Source of the DNA: Coprinopsis marcescibilis
Taxonomy: Eukaryota; Basidiomycota; Agaricomycetes; Agaricales; Psathyrellaceae
Assembly: GCA_004369085.1 (NCBI GenBank)
Contig: ML210203.1
Span: 127,319 to 159,963, forward strand
Length of the DNA: 32,645 nucleotides
Direction: 5' to 3'
Translations under genes and position numbers: made by a program
Shown here: positions 22,353 to 32,645 of the stretch, in pieces
Layout of the letters: each line of letters opens with the position of its first letter
How positions within the stretch are numbered: the first letter of the stretch is position 1
Notes under the pieces: generated by a model
The model's input: the letters and a program-made list of their open reading frames with translations, nothing else
The model's database searches: none
Told to the model about the DNA's origin: nothing

Positions 22353-23555
22353 ATGAAATTCACTCTGTTCGCACTCGTCTCTCTTGCATTGTCTCTCGGT
22401 GTTGCCAAAGGTCAGGGAGCTCTCGCTGACCTTGACCCAGGAAGCCCTGCACTACTGCAGTGAGTAGAGACAAGAGTTCACATATTACGCACTTTTCCGA
22501 TACCCTATTCTAGCCCTTGTGGTACAGTGAGCCCATCTCCTGCAGACGCTGCTGCCCAAGAGCAGCGTACTCTAACATTAGCAGAGCTGAAGCCCCCGCC
22601 ACCGAGGACCGCAGATAATGTCGTCACTATTCCGGTGTACTACCACATTGCATATGCGAATCAGACCCTCCAAGGTGGTTATATCACGTACGGATCTTTC
22701 TCACCCTGAAAATTATTGTCGCGCTGATAATGGTACCAGGGATAAGAACGTCCAGGACGCGGTAAACACTTTGAACTTTGGATTTGAGTCCACAGGGTTT
22801 GCCTTCAAACTCGAGGGAATTCAACGACACCACAATGCAACCTGGTTCAACATCGAGTCTTACACAGAGTAAGACTGGCGTTCTGCGCGCTCCAGAGAGT
22901 AAGATACTGAAGCATTCCATTTCAGCCGTGCAGAGCCGGAAATGAAGCGACAAACCAGAATTGGCGGTGCAAATACTTTGAATGTCTGGACTATTGGGTG
23001 AGTCGGCCTGCATATTATAAATCGAATCATCCACTTACTTCTCCAAAGCATGAGCGTGAATCTTGGATACGCTTACTACCCCTGGCAGAGTGTTCTCGAA
23101 GGTGTTGTGATGCGATATAGCGTGTTCCCGGGTAACGGAGACAACTTCCGCTTTGGAAAGACACTCACGCATGAAGTCGGACATTGGCTTGGTCTTTACC
23201 ATACCTTCGATGTGGGTATATGATTATCTGTTCAACTCTGGACTTGACTCACATTGCATATGCAAAATTAGGGTGACAATTGCTTCGGAGCTGGTGACTT
23301 TGTGGACGACACACCCGCGCAAGCATCTGCAACAGACGTCTTCAGTGGATGTGATATAAGGGATACCTGCCCGAGTCAGCCAGGGGCCGACCCAACATGT
23401 GAGTGATAAATATTATTTCTGTATCGACCCAGGCAACCTGAAACAGAGTTCAATCAGGGAATTTTATGGATTATTCTTCCGACTTCTGTCAGCTTGCATT
23501 CAGCGGAGGGCAAATCAGCAGGATGTGGACCAACTGGTGGACTTATCGTGACTAG
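22353..23555 (+). CDS. Secreted M43-type (pappalysin-like) zinc metalloprotease, copy 2
   Basis: Predicted extracellular zinc endopeptidase of 289 residues. Exons are 22353-22459, 22514-22687, 22740-22868, 22926-22997, 23049-23211, 23272-23398 and 23458-23555. Residues 1-20 are a signal peptide (MKFTLFALVSLALSLGVAKG). The zinc motif HEVGHWLGLYHTF places ligands at His202, His206 and His212 and the catalytic Glu at 203; the Met-turn is NFMDYS (Met261). Exon 4 is 72 bases and exon 7 is 98 bases, the same as in copies 1 and 3. Intron 4 uses an ordinary GT donor (GG|GTGAGT), unlike the GC of the other two. The exon 5 product is shorter (YYPWQSVLEGVVMRY) and the C-terminus ends WWTYRD rather than YRA or FRA, so this is the most diverged copy. 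The cysteine lost in copy 1 is present (CGTVSPSP). Confidence 0.92.
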
Positions 23556-24264
23556 GCGCTCGCTCGCAGCGAAAGGGTATCACCGACGAGAGGGCTTGGT
23601 GGAACGTTTTGGTCTTCTAATCTTTCTGATATATTTATTATTTGCTACGTTCATTATATAACCCCCGATCCAACTGTGCTACTCTGAGCGACAAGGAGCT
23701 TTTCAATGATAGTGATGATCATGAGAGACGCGCCCGGCGAGTAATGTAGGTCGATGACTCGCGCTCTCAAATCATTCTGGTTGCATAGTAGGTCCTCTTT
23801 GCTCGTCTCTCCGACATCTGTCACTGGATTCTCCGATAGTTGGCACATGTACTTTATTTCTCCATAGGAGTCAGGTTAGATGGATACCTCCTATGCTACC
23901 AACGAGATGCAGAGATGAAATATTTAAGGATGTCCGGATAACTCACGTTCCCGATACAGCAATCGCCAACGTACATCTGGGCGCTTATTCTGGTTAAAGC
24001 ATGGTGCAAATATTTTGAGATGCATTTGGTAATGATAGCTCTCCAGATCGTAGCGCAAACTGTTTTACTGACCTTTCTGTATAAAAACAAAAACAAACTT
24101 TAACAAATGCCCCATAAGCACCTTGAGCGGTGCTGGGACTCCAATTGGTAAAGATAGTTGTTGTTCTCTTTCTGGCAAGTCCTATAGTCTCGGCGTGATA
24201 AAACTTGCTTCTGCCGCAAATTAATACATAGGAGCTACCCCTACAGTACGTGTCAGTTCAAGAG

Positions 24265-24498
24265 TTATCTTTTTGCGCCAGCACAATATCTAAACTTTTT
24301 TAAGATTTCTAGTAGTCCGACGGACTGTTCGGGACCGATATTTGTCCACACAACTACCGGAGACCGACACTCTACAGCGAGCTCGTCGTATCGCTCGAGC
24401 ACCTGTAACAGTTGGCCTGACACCTTGGCCCACAATATGTGGACGCAGGGCGTTACCCTGAAACTCCACCTGAGCATCGATTTTAGTATCCGGATCAA
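24265..24498 (-). CDS. Doubtful small open frame upstream of M43 copy 3
   Basis: A 77-codon minus-strand frame has a protein-like stretch (LLQVLERYDELAVECRSPVV, then WTNIGPEQSVGLLEILKKF). A second minus frame at 24290-24553 overlaps it and is also open. I recognise no family. It could be the last exon of a small gene, a decayed gene fragment, or chance. Confidence 0.15.
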   Translation of the reverse strand: MIRILKSMLRWSFRVTPCVHILWAKVSGQLLQVLERYDELAVECRSPVVVWTNIGPEQSVGLLEILKKFRYCAGAKR

Positions 24499-24665
24499 AA
24501 ATTCTTGACAAATTCCACATGTTTACATTGACCCGCGGGCTGCCAATTGGCATTCCGCGTGTGTATTATCTTTCTCCAGTCCGTTATATCCCTGATAAAT
24601 CGCGTTGTTGGCTTGAAACGGCCAACTCGGAGGCGCTATGTTACGACCTAGCCTCGATCAGTTGG

Positions 24666-24673
24666 TATAAATA
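24666..24673 (+). promoter_or_regulatory. TATA box of M43 protease copy 3
   Basis: TATAAATA lies 90 bases before the ATG at 24756, the same octamer as copy 2. Confidence 0.65.
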
Positions 24674-24755
24674 CCATTGGAACTTCTTCAACTTAAACCC
24701 CAGAACTCACATCCCACCTCCAACTTCATCTTCTACCTTGTCTTACCACTCTACA

Positions 24756-25967
24756 ATGAAGCACAATATCTTTGCCCTGGTCTCTCTCGCGTTGACCTTG
24801 GGTGTAGTCCGAGGCCAGAAGAGTCCAGTAACGCTCAAGTAAGGAGAGGTTCCTACATATGTCAAGATCAACTTTCAAGTAACTCACATCGCTGATTCTA
24901 TTTTGCAGAGCTTGTGGAACGGTTATCCCGCCCCCTGCAGAAATGGCTGCACAGGAGCAGAATTTTCAAGCGTTGCTGAAGTCAAATCCGCCACCGGAAA
25001 GGCTTGCGGACGTTGTCATCCCAGTGTACTATCACATTGTGTACGCAAATCAAACCTTGGAGGGTGGTTATCTTTCGTATGTTCCCTTTCTTCACTTGAC
25101 AGTCTTGCATATGGATCTTCTAACGGCAAATGTGAACAGCGACCAGAATGCTCGGGATACTTTCAACATGCTGAACACCGGATTCCAAAATTCGGGGTTC
25201 ACCTTCCAACTTGAAGAAATTCGACGTTATAATAATCCAACTTGGTTCAACGAGATTGGAGTGAGCGATCCTTGGTATACTCTTTACCCTAACATATCAG
25301 TTGGATGTGAAGCTGACGGTTTCTAGGCCACTTGAGTGGGAGATGAAGCGGAGCACGAGGGTTGGCGGCCGCAGTACTCTGAATATTTGGACAGTTTCGC
25401 AAGTCGCATTCCCAATGGTTTTGACACCTAACACTAACTTATCACTTATAACGCTAGCTTGAGGAGGGCGAGCGTTGAAGGATTTGCTCAGTACCCCTGG
25501 AACTATGCTAACAACCCTGACAGCGACGGAGTCACCTTGAGACATACCATATTCCCTGGCAATGGGAACCCCAAACGCTTTGGAAAGACGTATATCCACG
25601 AGGTTGGACATTGGCTTGGCTTATACCATACGTTTGAGGTGAGTTAGAGACTATGTGCGGACCCTTGAAGCTTCCATCAAATATGAATCCAGGGGCACGA
25701 TTGTTCTGGGAGTGGAGACTTCGTGAGCGACACACCCGCACAAGCATTCCAAGCAGACGGCTGTCCTATCGGCTTGGACAGCTGCCCTTTTCACCCTGGT
25801 GTTGATCCGATTTGTGAGAAATATCCTAGTCTTCTTCCTTTGTTAATCCGACTGACTCCATCTATTCAGCGAACTATATGGACTACACAGAGGACCTCTG
25901 CAGGACCGAGTTTACCCCCGGACAGATTGCCAGAATGTCCGGTCAGTACAATCAGTACCGAGCCTAG
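24756..25967 (+). CDS. Secreted M43-type (pappalysin-like) zinc metalloprotease, copy 3
   Basis: Predicted extracellular zinc endopeptidase of 285 residues. Exons are 24756-24838, 24909-25076, 25140-25274, 25327-25398, 25458-25638, 25693-25813 and 25870-25967. Residues 1-20 are a signal peptide (MKHNIFALVSLALTLGVVRG). The zinc motif HEVGHWLGLYHTF gives His200, His204 and His210 with Glu201; the Met-turn NYMDY has Met257. Intron 4 starts with GC (TC|GCAAGT at 25399), as in copy 1. The donor of intron 3 is at 25275; the tempting GTGAGC at 25261 leads to a stop. It shares with copy 1 the same length, the QYPW and DGVT motifs and a C-terminus in Arg-Ala. All catalytic residues are intact, so activity is expected; the target is unknown. 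Confidence 0.92.
25399..25457 (+). other. GC-AG intron 4 of M43 protease copy 3
   Basis: The donor is TC|GCAAGT at 25399 and the acceptor is TAG ending at 25457. GT alternatives nearby (at 25394 and 25403) give the wrong phase and an early stop. The exon join (WTVS|L) is at the same codon as in copies 1 and 2. Confidence 0.8.
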
Positions 25968-26306
25968 GCGCCCATTGGAGCATTAGCAGGAGGATCATAG
26001 ATCAAAAGGCAACGAAACACTATTTCAACTTTCTCACCGGTATGCGTAATATAACAGGGACAAGCGCTAGCATAGTCGGCTGTACATAACGCAACTTGAT
26101 CTAACTCATATATACCTTGAGCAAGTCTCTTGAAGTGGCCATGCTATCTGAATCGCCGTTATGCACTGCACTGCTAATCACAGCTTTTGCCCCCCTGATA
26201 TCGTTGGTCGATGTTCATATCTAAGGTTCCACGTCTCAGAAAAGTCCAAATATAAGTATGTGGCAGTCTGAGCACAATACGCTCTGCGAAGAACTCAACT
26301 GGAGCC
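25968..26306. other. Intergenic region after M43 copy 3
   Basis: These 339 bases hold the 3' end of copy 3. An AT-rich stretch (AAATATAAGTATG) sits about 60 bases before the ATG at 26307 and could be a core promoter for the unresolved frame there. Nothing else is seen. Confidence 0.4.
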
Positions 26307-27211
26307 ATGACTACACACGGACCAATCCAACCAAAAAGACCGCGCCGGGGTGGCTATCCCGGCCCTGGTGCCCGTCAGCGCGTCAGCACTGATGATACCT
26401 TCATCTTGTTCCGAGTTGGGGACCACCGTGACAGTTTCGTCGTCAATGCCTGAACTCTTCCGGGCCTGCCTCATAATCCTCATCAAAGTCGTCTACGACT
26501 CTCTTGCCCTTTCGAACTCGTTTCCGACTTAAACAGGTAGACCCCGCTGGTCCATCACCTAGCGATAACGTGCGGGGAAATCCCATTATCGTAACCCAAG
26601 AGACAGAAGCACTTCTTCAATGCCCCGTGACTGTGGATGGATTGGAGTGCACATGGCCTTTTCGTGAGAGTCACCAAAAAAACAGGAGAGCCAATGAAAC
26701 TATCACAGCTGCAAACCACAGAAAACGGTGCGTTTATACAGCCGTCAGCCGCTTCGTAACGATTCTGACAACATCCATAGATGCAACTGTGTCAGTTTGC
26801 TGTCGAGTCAGACATATGTTCTCAAGGAAAAGTGATACTAAAGACAGGCAGCTGGACGATATGCTACTCATTTATCGGCTGTGGATTAATCAGCCTCTGC
26901 ATCCCTATAACCTTTGTTGGGTTTATTGGGCTTAGCCTTGCTCCACATATCTCCCAATCCTGGGAGCATTTGAGTGGTATTGGTCTCAAGGAAAGATGCG
27001 ACTCAAACAGCTTGATGAAAGAAGGGTACTCGTGCGAGTTGGATATGTCATGCTTTCAAGGCGTTGGATGAAGTCGCTTGGAAAAAAGTATCGTATCCGG
27101 GGTTCGTTGTTCATAGGAAACATGTGTCGTTGGCGGGTTTTGAAGGGTAAGTGGGGACATCGCTCAGCTCACATGTTCGGCACTGACCTCCGAAGCAGCC
27201 TTGTCCCTTAG
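26307..27211 (+). pseudogene. Unresolved coding-like stretch, possible gene or decayed gene
   Basis: Several plus-strand pieces look coding but I cannot join them into one clean model. An ATG at 26307 opens a 49-codon basic frame (MTTHGPIQPKRPRRGGYPGP). Bases 26535-26729 read in another frame with a Cys/Trp/His-containing patch (LLQCPVTVDGLECTWPF) and end at a donor-like GTGCGT. From about 26935 a frame rich in Arg and Lys runs to 27211, while another frame around 27030-27147 reads as FKALDEVAWKKVSYPGF and ends at a strong donor (GG|GTAAGT at 27148). On the minus strand, bases 26456-26540 read as a basic then acidic tail (RKRVRKGKRVVDDFDEDYEA), so a minus-strand gene end is also possible. Family unknown. 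Confidence 0.25.
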
Positions 27212-27398
27212 TATTGCCAGAGTATCACCGCGCTTCATCGCCCACGAGAGCCCCACGGGCTCCTGACTTGAGAAGGGCAAGATATCTGACTTTCTTTGGC
27301 AAGCTTCTTTCGCACAATTTAGGCTGCTTCTTTGAGATATATAATTCGACTGGGACATTTGGTTCCTCTGTCTGTCCGCCTCCCCCAGTGTCGCAACC
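27212..27398. other. Leader region of the MFS transporter
   Basis: This stretch immediately before the ATG at 27399 is C/T-rich near its end (CTGTCCGCCTCCCCC). A minus-strand frame at 27164-27607 runs across it and the first transporter exon, and is a shadow. Confidence 0.4.
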
Positions 27399-29790
27399 AT
27401 GGATAACAACTCAAAGGCGAGTGATGTGCAAGAGGAGAAAGTTAGCATCTCGCTGGACGAAACTTCATACGTGATCGACCCGGACGCAGAGAAACGACTC
27501 GTTAAGAAACTAGACTGGGCACTGCTACCTCTGTTCACCATTACCTGTACGACTTCCCAAAAACTTTTGTAAGGATGACGCTGACACGGCGGAGCAGATG
27601 TTTGCAATTACATTGACAGGTGAGTGTTGCTGGGTCATTACATACAAGAATGCACTCATCCAAGCTGTGGCATCATAGAACAGCCATTGGTGTGTAACGC
27701 GCTATAGAAGGTTCAGCCTCTCAGCTAATCATTATAACCTTCCAGGAAATGCTCGTGTTGCTGGTCAGTTTAGCCCCGTAATTTGCATCTCAAGATAGTA
27801 ACGGTGTTTATAGGTTTGGAAGAGGATCTTGGAATGGAAAACATAGACCTTAATATCGCCTTGACCATCTTCTATGTCTTTGTGCGCACTGTACCATGCA
27901 TGGCATTTCTACTCCAAAACTAACGTCCAATTTCAGTACACATTCGCCGACATTCCTTCAAACCTGCTTCTTAAACGCTACGGCTCTCATTGGCTAGCCT
28001 TCACCGTCGTGGGCTTCGGCGTGATCACTCTCTTCTCTGCATTCCTCAAATCATACGAAGGATTGATCGTCACCAGAGTGTTCTTGGGCCTGTGCGAAGG
28101 AGGCACACTGGTACGAATGCGCTCTGCTTCTCGCCGACCATTGGTGCTGATGAACGTTTAGCCTGGTCTTGTCTACATCATGTCTAGGGTAAGGCGCATT
28201 CCGGTTCCGCCGGTAACTTGGGGCTAATCCTCCTGCGTGATGCTATAGTACTACCGCAAGACAGAGTTCGTTCTCCGGGTCGGGATCTTCTTCGGTATTG
28301 CTCCCAACATCTCTGGCGCCTGTGAGTAACCACACCTCTGGGCACTGGTTCCTTATTGATTTCGGTCTTGGCGTACAGTTGGTGGTTTGCTGGCATCGGG
28401 CCTTTTGAAGATCGGAGACTTTGGCTTTATCACAACATGGAGAAAGGTATGCGGACCACTTCTCTGTGATGTAACTCATTCTGACTATCCTTTTAGATTT
28501 TTTTGATTGAAGGTTAATTGATCTGACCCTCTGAATATAGTTTCGTTTGTTCTAATTCGTGATATTAGGTATCATTACGACGGCATGGGGCATCTCCCTC
28601 TTCTGGATTCTGCCCACCGATCCGGCGACAAGCAAGATGTTGAACGAAGAGGAACGCAAGCTGGCTCTGGCTCGAATTGATGCCGACCAAATTGTGAAAA
28701 CCGGTGGTGTGAAAGAAAAGACTACATGGCGTCTAGTCATTCGATCTTTCAATTTCAACGTACGTGCTCATTGGATTGAATGTTGGGAATAGATTGACCT
28801 TATCTTTTTCTGCCTAGACAACTATTTGCACCATCTGCTTCATCCTTCTCAACATCTCATTCCAAGGATTGGGTCTCTTCTTGCCCACCGTTGTCAGGAC
28901 CCGTGCGTGTTGTGCGTTCTTGACAAATGCATACGTTACTAATTCAATCTTCGGGTAGTCGGCAATTTCAGTACGTTCTTGAAGTATTGTTACGTTTCGT
29001 CATTTGGCTAACATGAAATCTAGGCGTTGTTGAAATTCAACTTCGCACAGTGCCTCCATTCCTCGTTGGTGGTCTTTGGTCTTTAACCAACACTTACCTC
29101 AGTTACCGAACTCGCAAACGCTGGGTCCCAATCATCACTTCTGTTGCCCTTGTTGTAGTCGGTTACGCCATTTCAATCTCCACCAAGAACGTACACGCCA
29201 GGTAAGGGTTCTCTATGGTCATTTCCTCAGAAACGTTTAGCTCATCATGTGTACCCACACCTATAGGTATGCAGCTTGTTTCATCATGATTGCCGGTGGT
29301 TCGGTGGGAGGATCCCTGGTGCGTTCTTGAATGCGGCAGCTTTCTTCGAATTTGCCGCTGAATTTTGGGCTTGTGACTTGTAGCTTGTTATTTGGGGAAC
29401 CGATAATGCTGCCCCGGATACCATGCGTGCAGTCGTCAGTGCTGCGATTCCTGGAATTGGAGCTTTGGGTTCTATCGTTTCGTATGTCCACCTTATCCAC
29501 CCCTCCCCATAAACTAACTTTCTACTCCTTTCTTCTTTCTGTGCGTTTGCGTTAACGACAGCGTGTGGACATACGTGCCTTCCGACGCCCCAGATTACCG
29601 TCGTGGTAACTCGGCCAACTTGGGAACCACGTCAACGATCGTGGTTTTGCTTGCGATAAAAACGTGGTCTATTTACCGAGAAAATGCCAAACGGGCCCGC
29701 GGCGAGCGAGACTATCGGGTGGAGGGTAAGACCCAAGAACAAATTGCGCAACTTGGGTACAAGCATCCCGAGTTCAGATATCAGGTTTGA
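27399..29790 (+). CDS. MFS transporter, anion:cation symporter (Dal5/Tna1-like) family
   Basis: Plasma-membrane permease for a small organic anion, of the fungal allantoate/nicotinate/pantothenate/vitamin carrier type. Seventeen exons give 489 residues: 27399-27546, 27598-27619, 27679-27689, 27746-27763, 27814-27881, 27937-28110, 28162-28188, 28249-28321, 28379-28446, 28497-28512, 28569-28759, 28818-28902, 28959-28970, 29024-29201, 29267-29318, 29384-29481 and 29562-29790. Family signatures are LDWALLPLFTITYVCNYIDR at the first membrane segment, RTAIGNARVAGLEEDLG, IPSNLLLKR, RVFLGLCEGGTLPGLVYIMS, RKTEFVLRVGIFFG, a WRKIFLIEG loop start, FWILPTDP before the central loop, and DAPDYRRGNSANL near the last segment. 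About twelve membrane spans are expected. Five exons are 11-22 bases. The substrate cannot be inferred. Confidence 0.92.
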
Positions 29791-32645
29791 GCTGGATGTG
29801 GTGGACTTGGTGGTTGGAGGTCTGAGAAGGAAACGGAGGCGGAAGTTTGGCCGTATCACCACCATTCGACTTCATCCAACTTGTTTAACAAGCTTCAACT
29901 GTAACGCATCGTTGTGTTTCATACTAGTTATGTGTGGATACATGTAGCAGTTGTATATTAGGTTTCACTGTAGCATTAGAGACGAATGTTTGGACTTTCA
30001 CTGCGTTGGTTCTCATGAAGACTCGATGGCCTAGTTAGGGGTTGGAGAGGCTTTAAACTGGCTAATCCTATTTCCCTACCATCTAACCCGCAACACCCCG
30101 AACCGAGTTGTGGGGAACCATTCGGGGTATCGGATCACGATCGGTATGTCTTGAGCTACTTGTATGCCAGGCCCTGGGATCAATATAAGGAGAGTATTTG
30201 TAGAAGGAGAAAGTATCATGAACGCGATTATAACGCGGGATAATGAGCCTGGTGTATTGAATTGCTCCCTATCGTGGGTGATCCGTCCCTTTCTTCTTTA
30301 CAGTTTGCGTGGCTGCCACGAGGTCTGACAATGGGCCGACGTGGTGTGAACGTAATGGGAGGCAAGACTTGCATTCAAATGCGGAGAATTTTCTCATCTG
30401 AAGCTTGAGAGCTCTTCTCTTCCACTCAGCCACTTCCGCAGATTAAGACTGCCTTCGTGAAAACCGGAATGGGGCGAAGATGATACAATGACAAGAAGCT
30501 CAGTCCTCCGCCGATATATGAACTTCGGATTTCACCGAGCTATTCTCTCGATCAGGCGTGTGCTGCTGCAATCACCCTTTTGCTTTTTTGCGCTTTAAGA
30601 AGTAAGTGGTAAGAGCAATAATGACAAATGAATTGAATCCCACCCATGTCAATGTCGCAGACTTGAAGCTTCTACCGCGGCCAAGAGGCCTGTACGGCAA
30701 AGACGCAATGCCTAAAGGGCACTAGTGAGAGTGATGAGAAGCGGAGGATGAGTAAGTGGAGGGGAATGTATAATCTTGTGCATTATAAGCGAGCGTCAGC
30801 GTAGTCTGGCTGCGCTATCATAGTCCGTTGAAGCATTCAATCAATCGGAAGTACTTACTACCAAAGGTGACTCACGAGATGCTTATGGAGCGGCCTTTTG
30901 GTAAAGTTCGCGCAATGAGATATGTACGCGCGCACTGGCCGATGTTCGCTGTACAGATACCCAAATGATGAGATTCAGGAGGGTTCAGGACTATTAATAA
31001 ACGTGAAAGCAGGCGGGGGCTTTAACACTGAAGCACAGACAAGAGGCAAAAAACTGCCGTTCCAGAATCCAGAATCCAGCTCCAGCCTCTGTTTGGCTCC
31101 ACATTAATGATCATTAACTGATTCCCTGGAATGGTCTTCCCATGTCAATGCTCGGCATATATCAGCTGAAAACAGGCGGTGGTGACAGCGTTCTGTATTC
31201 TTCGCGTACGAGCTCACACTTTGCATGATGCTAGGCGCCCGATCGTATCTCATTAGCGCCGCCCAATGTCTCGGAGCACTTGACGCCTCCCTGAGGATTC
31301 ATAACCTCAAAGAGGCCCTAGATTCTAGTGAATAACGTGTAACAAGCTCAGTGTACCAGCCAGTGCCACGCGATCGACTTTGAGAACCAAAAGAATCAGG
31401 CATGTCATCTAAGCGAACTCGCGGCAGGGTGAGGCGTGGGCGACGTATTCCAGCAGCTTTCGTGAAGACTGCATACGGTCGGTTAATGGCCTTCTTTATC
31501 CCGGATCAGTCTGCGCAAGGGGAAAAGCGGGAGAGTGATTTTTACCTGGGGCAGGGCATCGTAAAGGTTGGAGGTGTGGAGAGGCTTGCCCTTTACAGTT
31601 TCACCTCTCTACCATTGTACTGTTGGTTGAACCGCGTATGTGGCATTGAACGCACTATGTAGTTGTCGAGTGAAGTTGCATGAAATAAATTAGCATACTT
31701 CAACAAATTATGTGACGAATGACAGGTCGATCCGTAAGTTCCCTGTCACTCACTGGTTCGTCCCGGGTTCGGGGTACATAACCTCCAGAACCTAATCACT
31801 ATCCTCGATGGAGATGAACAAAGCGAGAAGTAAGGAACTTTTGGAGAAAATGAAACCTGCCATTTTCGCCAGGTCTGTAGAGCTGTTTTAATGGAAAGGC
31901 GAAGAAAGGCGACAAGGGCCAAAGGGAAGACAAAGGTAATGAGTTTCCGTGTTGTGCTTGGCGTGTGTCAAGGCCGGGGAGCCCCTCTGCCTCAAGACGG
32001 CCCAAGACGACCCCATTTCTAATATTCGGGCGGGTGTATTTTGGCGCGGGAGTTGATTATGACATATGATGGGGACTGATGCCACCGTTTCATCTATGAT
32101 GCAAGTCAAATCCAGGATAAAGGGAGACTAAGAAAATGAACTTAATCCGTCCCTAGTTAAAGGTTACCCCATCATGCTCAAAAACTTAAGAGGCTAGGAC
32201 AAAAGAGAATCGCCTAGGTTTCTCCCACTTGAACCAAGCAAGAACCAAGCGAGCTGTTCGCGGAGATATACACGCCCACTTGCGCCCGAACAGTCGGACG
32301 GACAAGTGTCAAGCCGCTTAACAGCCTCGAGGCGCGTACATACGTGTGCCTTGCGCCTCCCATTATGTGGGCTGCGATGAAAATCAGACTTTCTACAAAG
32401 AAAGATTATGGAAACCGGAACGTACTCTTTCGACCTAATTGATGGAAACATCAAAACGAGGCTGGGTTGAGAGTGGGGACATCTGGTAGATCGTTTTCTC
32501 TCGTACTACTTCGAGCGCGCGCAATGGGCCAGATACTTGTCGAACTGCTGTACGTCAGCAATGGCTTCGAAGACCTGAAGGCAATTTTTCATCAGGCTTA
32601 GGTCCGAATCGCAGGAATACCAAGAAAGATGCCATGTCTAAGGTA
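29791..32645. other. Long region with no recognisable gene
   Basis: About 2.85 kb to the window edge. The first 200 bases are the transporter 3' end. Small frames at plus 30922-31107, plus 31402-31662 (basic start, then a mixed tail) and minus 32194-32454 show no family features. There is a short CCAGAAT tandem near 31062-31080. A GGTTCG box at 31755 is not part of a foldable tRNA. No mobile element is recognised. Confidence 0.5.

Larger units (their letters stand above)
23556..24755. other. Intergenic region between M43 copies 2 and 3
   Basis: These 1.2 kb hold the 3' end of copy 2 and the promoter of copy 3. Overlapping minus-strand frames at 24265-24553 are the only coding-like sequence and are listed separately. 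No repeat or RNA gene is seen. Confidence 0.5.

Noticed and set aside
25261..25266. GTGAGC as donor of intron 3 in M43 copy 3
   Set aside because: The phase would give an immediate stop in exon 4; the donor at 25275 restores the frame.
31745..31790. A GGTTCG-containing stretch as a tRNA B box
   Set aside because: No acceptor stem or anticodon arm can be formed around it.

Overview
The window looks like nuclear DNA of an agaricomycete-type basidiomycete. Short introns of about 45-100 bases with GT(or GC)...AG borders interrupt nearly every gene. Untranslated leaders are pyrimidine-rich, there are no bacterial-type operons or ribosome binding sites, and the proteins are fungal (class IV chitin synthase, Whi2-like BTB protein, GH47 mannosidase, F-box protein, anion:cation symporter-type transporter). 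Species cannot be told from the sequence. All exon structures given here were spliced by hand from reading frame and splice consensus, and each model closes in frame.

Layout: (1) 360-1562 +, secreted M43-type zinc metalloprotease, copy 1. (2) 1563-4727, about 3.2 kb with no recognisable gene. (3) 4728-9259 +, class IV chitin synthase. (4) 9922-11147 +, Whi2-like BTB protein. (5) 12811-15229 +, 591-residue protein of unknown function. (6) 16250-18887 +, GH47 class I alpha-mannosidase, tail to tail with (7) 19141-21003 -, an intronless F-box protein. (8) 22353-23555 + and 24756-25967 +, M43 copies 2 and 3 side by side. (9) 26307-27211, an unresolved coding-like stretch. (10) 27399-29790 +, MFS transporter. 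(11) 29791-32645, no recognisable gene.

How the genes relate: these are eukaryotic single genes, not an operon. Chitin synthase (cell wall chitin), GH47 mannosidase (N-glycan trimming in the secretory pathway) and Whi2 (growth and stress signalling) are ordinary core functions. The three secreted metalloproteases are accessory-type genes that flank this core block. All three keep the same seven-exon plan and the full active site, and each has a TATA box 90-102 bases before its ATG. Intron 4 starts with GC in copies 1 and 3 but GT in copy 2. I found no mobile element, CRISPR array, RNA gene or clearly new system. The best leads are the M43 family history, the very small exons, the unknown 591-residue protein and the unresolved 26.3-27.2 kb stretch.
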